From: Annulohypoxylon bovei var. microspora
Lineage: Eukaryota; Ascomycota; Sordariomycetes; Xylariales; Hypoxylaceae
Length of the DNA stretch: 64,000 bases
Assembly: GCA_022836615.1 (NCBI GenBank)
Contig: MU405285.1
Location: 1-64,000, forward strand
Reading direction: 5' to 3'
The notes below the pieces were generated by a model. That model was not told the DNA's origin, searched no databases, and saw only the letters and a program-made list of their open reading frames with translations. A program made the position numbers and the translations under genes. Position 1 is the first letter of the stretch. Each line of letters starts with the position of its first letter. This document shows positions 58,780 through 64,000 of this stretch, piece by piece.

Positions 58780-60648
58780 ATGCCTCCACGAAAAGTCTCG
58801 AAAAAGGGGTCATCTCAGGCCGGCGGCCCGAAGAAGCCTCCGGAGACGAAGGAAGACTTTGAGGAGGAACTCAAGCTGCTGGCGGGTCAAGCAAAGGAGG
58901 AGAACTGGTCCAATTGGGCTATTCAGCAGGGTATTGTCTACAGCAAAGCTTTGTCGCTCATCGCGCTCATGGCCGTCTACGCCAACGTCTCCCTACTGAC
59001 ATTGTCGCCCGTATATGGTCAGATCGCCGCGACCAGGCTACACCAGAGGGTGGTGTGGTCAGCTTTATTTGTAGGATGGGGAGGAAATCTAGCCTTGAGG
59101 AGAGCCTTGCCGGTGAAGACAGCCACGCTGTTGCCCCTGGTGGCCGCATACATCCCCGTGGTACAATTCTTCCTCTTCCAGGCGAGCGAGAGCTTCGGTG
59201 CGAATTTAGGACCTGCGATTACCGAGGCCCTTACTTTATTCCCTCTAGCCATGTTCAGTACGGCCTGTCTCGCGGATGTCCTTGAAAATGCTGATCTGAC
59301 CGGCTTGCCGAAATCGATTGCGGGTTCTATGCCCGGCCTAGGCTCATACGCTGTTTTCAAGTATATCGAGGGGCAATCCATGCAGCAGTTGATCGCGCAG
59401 ATCGGCAAATCAGTTTTGCAGACTCGCGTGGGTTTAGAGCTAGTGCTAGCTTCAGCGTACAGTGTCATGGCCCGATCGAAACTCATAGCTTGGGCTATTC
59501 CGGCGCTCGTACATACTGTGTTCTACAACACACATCTCATGACACCCATGGCCATAGGTTCCCTAAATTCAACACTCCATGCTAGCGGATGGTCAATAGT
59601 CGACCGGGGAGAGTCAACAACTGGGTACATCTCAGTTCTGAATAGCCACAAGGATGGGTTCCGAGTTATGAGATGCGACCATAGTCTACTTGGCGGCGAA
59701 TGGACCAAATTCGAGCGCAAAATAGTTGCAGAACCAATCTACAGCGTCTTCACTCAGCTCGAGGCTGTACGCCTTGTTCAGACTCCGAACAAAGCACCCG
59801 ACAATGAAGCAAAAGCTTTGAACATGTAAGTGTTCACATATCACTGTTGATGACAGGGGTTGTCGCTAATAATGGGTTAGCGGTCTCGGAATCGGTACTA
59901 CGCCATCAGCTTTGATAGCTCATGGTATTGATACGACTATTGTCGAAATTGACCCCCTAATCTATGACTTTGCTAAGAAGTATTTCGGGCTGCCAACGAA
60001 TCATACGGCGGTGATTCAAGACGCCATATCTTGGAGTCAGTCTAATAAAGATGAGCTCCACGAAAACTACGACTACATCGTCCATGACGTATTCACAGGC
60101 GGTGCAGAACCAATTCCTCTGTTTACTGAAGAATTTCTGTCGGGTCTGAAACACATGCTGAAGCCCAATGGCGTGATAGCTATCGTAAGTGTTTCCCCAT
60201 GGGTGATAGTGTGGATAGTTTATACTTACGAATCTAGAATTATGCTGGCGACTTCACCCTGCCACCTCTCGGTATCGTCATGAATACGATCAAAGAAGTA
60301 TTTCCATCGTGCCGAATATTCAGGGAAGGAGAGCCACCTGCGGCGGAGACAGTCGAAGAAACAGGACGCGATTTCGACAATGTCATCGTCTTTTGTACTA
60401 AGACGGATGAAAAAGTTACCTTCCGGAAACCTACCGATGCCGACTTCCTCGGTAGCCTAGCTAGAAAGGCGTACCTCTTTCCCAAGCACGAGGTAGAGGA
60501 ATCGGCCTTCTTAGCCAACACCGTGGATGCCGGAATCCTCAGGGTGAACGAGACCGAGAAGCTAGCAAAGTGGCATGATCAGAGCGCTCTTGGACATTGG
60601 GCTGTCATGAGGACTGTTATACCAAGTAATATTTGGCAACAGTGGTAA
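58780..60648 (+). CDS. Membrane-anchored spermidine/spermine synthase-like protein
   Basis: Exons 58780-59825, 59881-60184 and 60238-60648 (introns 55 and 53 nt) give 586 aa. The ATG at 58780 (MPPRKVSKKGSSQ) is used; the frame upstream has no ATG. A Lys-rich start and acidic helix are followed by about six hydrophobic helices between residues 50 and 260. The C-terminal half has the Rossmann fold of polyamine synthases: YISVLNSHKDGFRVMRCDHSLLGG, GLGIGTTPSALIAHG (350-364), IVEIDPLIY with the acidic residue Glu371, and YDYIVHDVFTGGAEP. The usual GGGDG loop is replaced by GLGIGTTP, so aminopropyl transfer is not assured; it may be another SAM-type enzyme of the endomembranes. Confidence 0.88.
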
Positions 60649-61104
60649 AAAGGTGTCAGCGCATGTGAGTTCTGTATGTTTTGTTATGACGAGATATATA
60701 CCCATGTAGAGTTAATGCAACTGTGCGATTATGACTGCTTACCTAAGGCATATTAAATTGTCAACCCTATTTGAGATGGCCTCCTTCTCAAAATACCATC
60801 ACACATTCAATGTGTTGTTTGAATTAGGTCTACCTACCTAGGTGCCTATTGTAAAAGGAACTTCTGGGCGCCCTATGATCCTACCTATGGATCCCCTAAG
60901 ATTTAGTGGATAACCACTATTGGCACTCCCTAAAGGCGTCCGGTCAAGTAGCCCTGGAGCCGGGGAGCCGGGCTAGCAAGGTTCCACAACTATTGCCCCA
61001 CCATAACCCCCTGGGCATATACTAGTACGGAGCCATCCGGAGTTTTTCAACAAACCGACCTCGAACCATTCATGATTTTTAACCAGAAGATATATTGAAG
61101 AAAG
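60649..61104. other. Intergenic spacer
   Basis: Tandem spacer with TACCTACCTAGG at about 60832-60843. No gene. Confidence 0.5.
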
Positions 61105-61809
61105 ATGGACGCCTCAAAACCCGTTGTTTTCCAATTTTCGCTAGGGGACAGATGGATGCAAGAAATGGTCGATCCCGGGAATATGCAAGAGCCGAGCTTC
61201 CGGGAAACAATCATAAAGCTTCGTGAGGTAGCTATTGTTCAATCGGCCTGGAGTGCCGACGAAGCCGTTAAGCTATTGGGGCAAAACCAAACTCCTCATG
61301 CGATCCTCATCACCGACCCCGGCATCGTAAAGCCCAAGAACGAGAAGCTGTCGCGTCAAGTAATCGAGTATGCCCGAAATGGTGGCACCGTCGTTTTGAC
61401 CCTGTGCTTTTCGAGCAACATAGCACCCGACAAATTCAGTTCGTATATGAAGGAGTGGGATCTGCCTTGGAAATTCCACAGCTACACTCGGGAGAGCTGC
61501 GTTGTGAACACTTCGGCGGTAGGACCCCGCGGTGTGCAGCGGGTGCATGGCCTGCCAGCGACTTACGAATCTAAGAGTGTCTTCATTACCAATGTCGCGC
61601 ATGAAGCATCTTGGTACCTCCCTGAGCCATATGATCCAGACGATTACGAGAGCGAAGAGAGTTTCAAGGCACTGCCTCCCAGAAAGGAGACGCCGTTCGC
61701 CTTTTCTAAGGTTGGAAATGGATACTTGGGATTCACTGGCGACGTAAACCAACACGAAACCACAGATACAGCAGTCATGACAATGCTTGGATTGAATAAC
61801 CTACTATAG
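61105..61809 (+). CDS. Uncharacterised protein, possible GATase1/ThuA-like fold
   Basis: Single-exon gene of 234 aa starting MDASKPVVFQFSLGDRWM. Alternating strands and helices (HAILITDPGIV, VIEYARNGGTVVLTLCFSS) and the end GNGYLGFTGDVNQHETTDTAVMTMLGL recall glutamine-amidotransferase-like flavodoxin folds such as ThuA, in which the last strand reads out a Gly-rich turn before a helix. The nucleophilic elbow Cys is not in a clear motif. The proposal is structural guesswork; a conserved fungal protein of unknown function is the safe statement. No signal peptide. Confidence 0.75.
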   Translation: MDASKPVVFQFSLGDRWMQEMVDPGNMQEPSFRETIIKLREVAIVQSAWSADEAVKLLGQNQTPHAILITDPGIVKPKNEKLSRQVIEYARNGGTVVLTLCFSSNIAPDKFSSYMKEWDLPWKFHSYTRESCVVNTSAVGPRGVQRVHGLPATYESKSVFITNVAHEASWYLPEPYDPDDYESEESFKALPPRKETPFAFSKVGNGYLGFTGDVNQHETTDTAVMTMLGLNNLL

Positions 61810-62226
61810 GGGTGTTGGTAGTCAAAAATGGAGAGAAGTGTGTGATGAACTAGGGCTTAGGGGCAGGTGCCGGCAGCCAATTACCCTCTTTTATTTTATT
61901 TTATCACACAGCCTCCAGTCTTGGAGGTATCTAGTAGCTAAAGATTTGGAATGTACGCTTACATTATCTCTGCTTGAAACAAGTATTGGGCAGCGAGGGA
62001 AAGCTTTCAGGAAATATCAGGCCGTATTGCAGGTTTCCAAATCGCCCTATCTGCTTTAAGAGAGACACCGGTAAATGCATATCCATCACCCTTCCTAGTT
62101 AGCGGGGTTATCTTGTCTATAAATTAAATGCTAGGTAGGCTACATGTCCAATCAAGGCTGTATTCGCAATGTAGGTTCCTACTATTAAGAATAACTACAG
62201 CTAAATTGTTAGTTTACTCAACTAGT
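61810..62226. other. Intergenic spacer
   Basis: Spacer between the unknown gene and the LYC1-like gene; no additional ORF was supported. Confidence 0.5.
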
Positions 62227-63421
62227 ATGGAATCTCGAACTGAACAGAATGGCCTCTCAACCTCTGATTCCCCGGCTCTCCATCTCGATCATCCAACGCA
62301 GGATGAATGTGTTGAAATATGGACTAATACCTCAACTTCCTGGAGAGATTCTCTAGAACTACAAGACTACCTATATTCTAGAATCTCAGTTCTTGACTAA
62401 TATCCCATTGGCTAAGGATGGTGGAATGACCACTTGGATTCTAGTCGATAAGAATATGTCACCAGACCAGCGTCGGATTTTCTGCTCCTGCGAAACTTTC
62501 TACAAGCGTTCTTTAACAAGCGACATCTTAGGCAATGTTGAAGAGGTATTAGTCCATGGTATCGCTAGCGTTTTCTGCCCTCAGGAATACCGACGTCGTG
62601 GATATGCAGCTCGCCATATGAAGGAACTTTCGAAGCAGCTTCGCAATTGGCAATCGTCCGGAGCAAGAGTCGCCGGCAGCGTACTTTACTCAGATATCGG
62701 CAAGAGTTACTACGCAAAGCTAGGATGGATTCCCAATTCTACAAACATGCATATTGAATTTTCTCCGTCGAAAGTCCCTAGACCAGCTTCCGTTCGAGAC
62801 ATTACGGAAAACGATCTACCTGGGCTTTGCAAGAGGGACGAAGACATGATCCGAGAGGCTATGTCGACCCCGGCAACAGTGAAAACACGTCTGACGATCC
62901 TTCCTGATCTTGACCATATGCTTTGGCACATCAGAAAGGAAGACTTTGCAACAAATCATCTCTTCGGTAGAGTGGCTCATGCTAAAGGAGCAATTGTTGG
63001 CCCTGCGGGAAAGCAGGTATGGGCAATCTGGACACACCGCTACTATGGACGCCATGATACGGAGTCACCCAATAATGTTCTCTGCATATTGAGGCTTGTC
63101 GTCGAAGGTGATAAGAGTGCGAACATGGCTCCAATGGATGGGATGTCTGGGACCGAAACGACTTTACCCGATAAGCAGGCCGCCTATCTGACACTTATTC
63201 TACAAGCTGCTCAAGCCGAAGCAGCAGAATGGCAACTAGACCACGTCAAATTATGGGATCCTTCTCCTTGTGTAGAGAAAACAATCGCTAAGAGCAGAAT
63301 TGATCATGTTGTAGTGGAACGGGAGGAAGAAAGCATCGCTAGTGGCATGTGGTACGATGAACATGATAATCTTGAGCCGCCTCCGACATGGATCAACAAT
63401 CAACATTACGCGTGGTGTTAA
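62227..63421 (+). CDS. LYC1-like GNAT N-acetyltransferase, broken by an apparent one-base frameshift
   Basis: Two overlapping frames together give a complete LYC1-type protein. Frame one starts at the ATG 62227 (MESRTEQNGLSTSDSPALHL) and continues through IWTNTSTSWRDSLELQDYL to about 62373, then ends at a TAA at 62398-62400. The homologous continuation (ESQFL, then TNIPLAKDGGMTTWILVDK) is in the next frame from about 62381 to 63421. One extra base in TATTCT at about 62374-62379 would explain the change; no GT-AG intron fits there. The GNAT core is visible: HGIASVFCPQEYRRRGYAARHM (CoA-binding R-R-x-G-Y-A) and SVLYSDIGKSYYAKLGW. LYC1 enzymes acetylate lysine. Either a sequence error or a genuine loss-of-function allele. 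Confidence 0.78.
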
Positions 63422-64000
63422 GTGATTTGACAAAGACTGGGCTTTTAATACTGTTTAATTCATAGTAGGATTACTATCAGGTTAATCTGATATAGTAAAC
63501 CGAAATCTTAGTAAGGACGGCATTTATTATGAATTGGTAACCCTTTGGATTTATATTTAACTTTAAGTATGTTACCCCTTTTTATGATGTTGTAGTTAAT
63601 TCTAGGGGTAGGGGATTATTCTCATTGGTGACTAAGCTCACTTGATATGAGTCCCAAAGTTCGAAAACTTTACTTCGCAGCTTCTAGCTGAGCCTTTTTA
63701 CATTCTTTTCCTTCTAATTACTAAGGTCTTTGATAATACCGATGATGGTATATTCAACGCAAGCGCAACAGCAAATGATCCTATCATAACCTCCACAGGG
63801 CTTCCAGTATGCTGACCCACGGAGTTGAATCCAATTTGTATCTAGCAAACGGGACCCAACTAGACACGTAGAGATACCAGCCGCACCCGTTACCTTCTTT
63901 TTCTTCTTTGATGGTGAGAATGAACCATTCATTAACGGAAATATTCGCCGCCAGCGATCGGCATGGTATATTCCCTATCCCAATAGCAGCAGTAACTGCC
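63422..64000. other. Right-edge non-coding or partial gene
   Basis: A minus-strand frame stays open from the right edge to a TGA at 63784-63786, about 71 codons, without an ATG. It could be the last exon of a gene beyond the window or chance. Nothing else was recognised. Confidence 0.3.

Overview
The window is nuclear DNA of a filamentous ascomycete (Pezizomycotina, most likely Sordariomycetes). The evidence is the many short GT-AG introns (47-81 nt, one of 174 nt), spread monocistronic genes on both strands, a HET-domain protein, fungal families such as the LYC1-like acetyltransferase and a secreted GH47 mannosidase, and AT-leaning intergenic DNA sprinkled with TACCTAGGTA-type motifs. There is no sign of prokaryotic operons, rRNA, CRISPR or intact transposons. 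All exon joins were built by eye from splice consensus, reading phase and remembered family motifs.

Layout. 0-8 kb: a UDP-glycosyltransferase (-), a medium-chain enoyl reductase (+) and a cytochrome P450 (+), the kind of tailoring enzymes found at edges of secondary-metabolite loci, but with no core synthase in view. 9.7-10.8 kb: an ankyrin-repeat protein (-). 10.8-19.3 kb: a gene-poor stretch with one doubtful small ORF that faintly resembles a CVNH lectin. 19.3-21.5 kb: a ten-exon MFS sugar transporter (-). 23.4-25.0 kb: mitochondrial hydroxyacid-oxoacid transhydrogenase (-). 25.9-27.1 kb: S58/DmpA-type peptidase (+). 27.7-32.1 kb: exocyst subunit Sec3 (+). 33.5-40.7 kb: an SDR reductase with a probable presequence, a YtcJ-type amidohydrolase, a GNAT-like protein of unknown role and a DUF1295 membrane protein. 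40.9-42.1 kb: fructose-1,6-bisphosphatase (-). 45.1-47.1 kb: a GPI-type serine carboxypeptidase (-). 47.9-49.7 kb: an unknown single-TM protein (+). 49.8-51.8 kb: a HET protein (-). 53.1-54.8 kb: GH47 alpha-1,2-mannosidase (-). 57.0-58.3 kb: the ERCC1/Rad10 repair nuclease subunit (-). 58.8-60.6 kb: a membrane-anchored spermidine-synthase-like protein (+). 61.1-61.8 kb: an unknown protein (+). 62.2-63.4 kb: a LYC1-like acetyltransferase broken by an apparent one-base frameshift (+).

The genes are mostly unrelated housekeeping and accessory functions (gluconeogenesis, exocytosis, DNA repair, sugar uptake, secreted hydrolases). The most interesting signals are a 16-bp tandem array that places three upstream AUGs right before the Rad10 start, the LYC1 frameshift, abrupt rises in GC content in the 3' parts of several genes, a perfect 24-bp palindrome of CCG-N10-CGG form, and an inverted repeat at the left edge. 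I did not find a convincing new multi-gene system.
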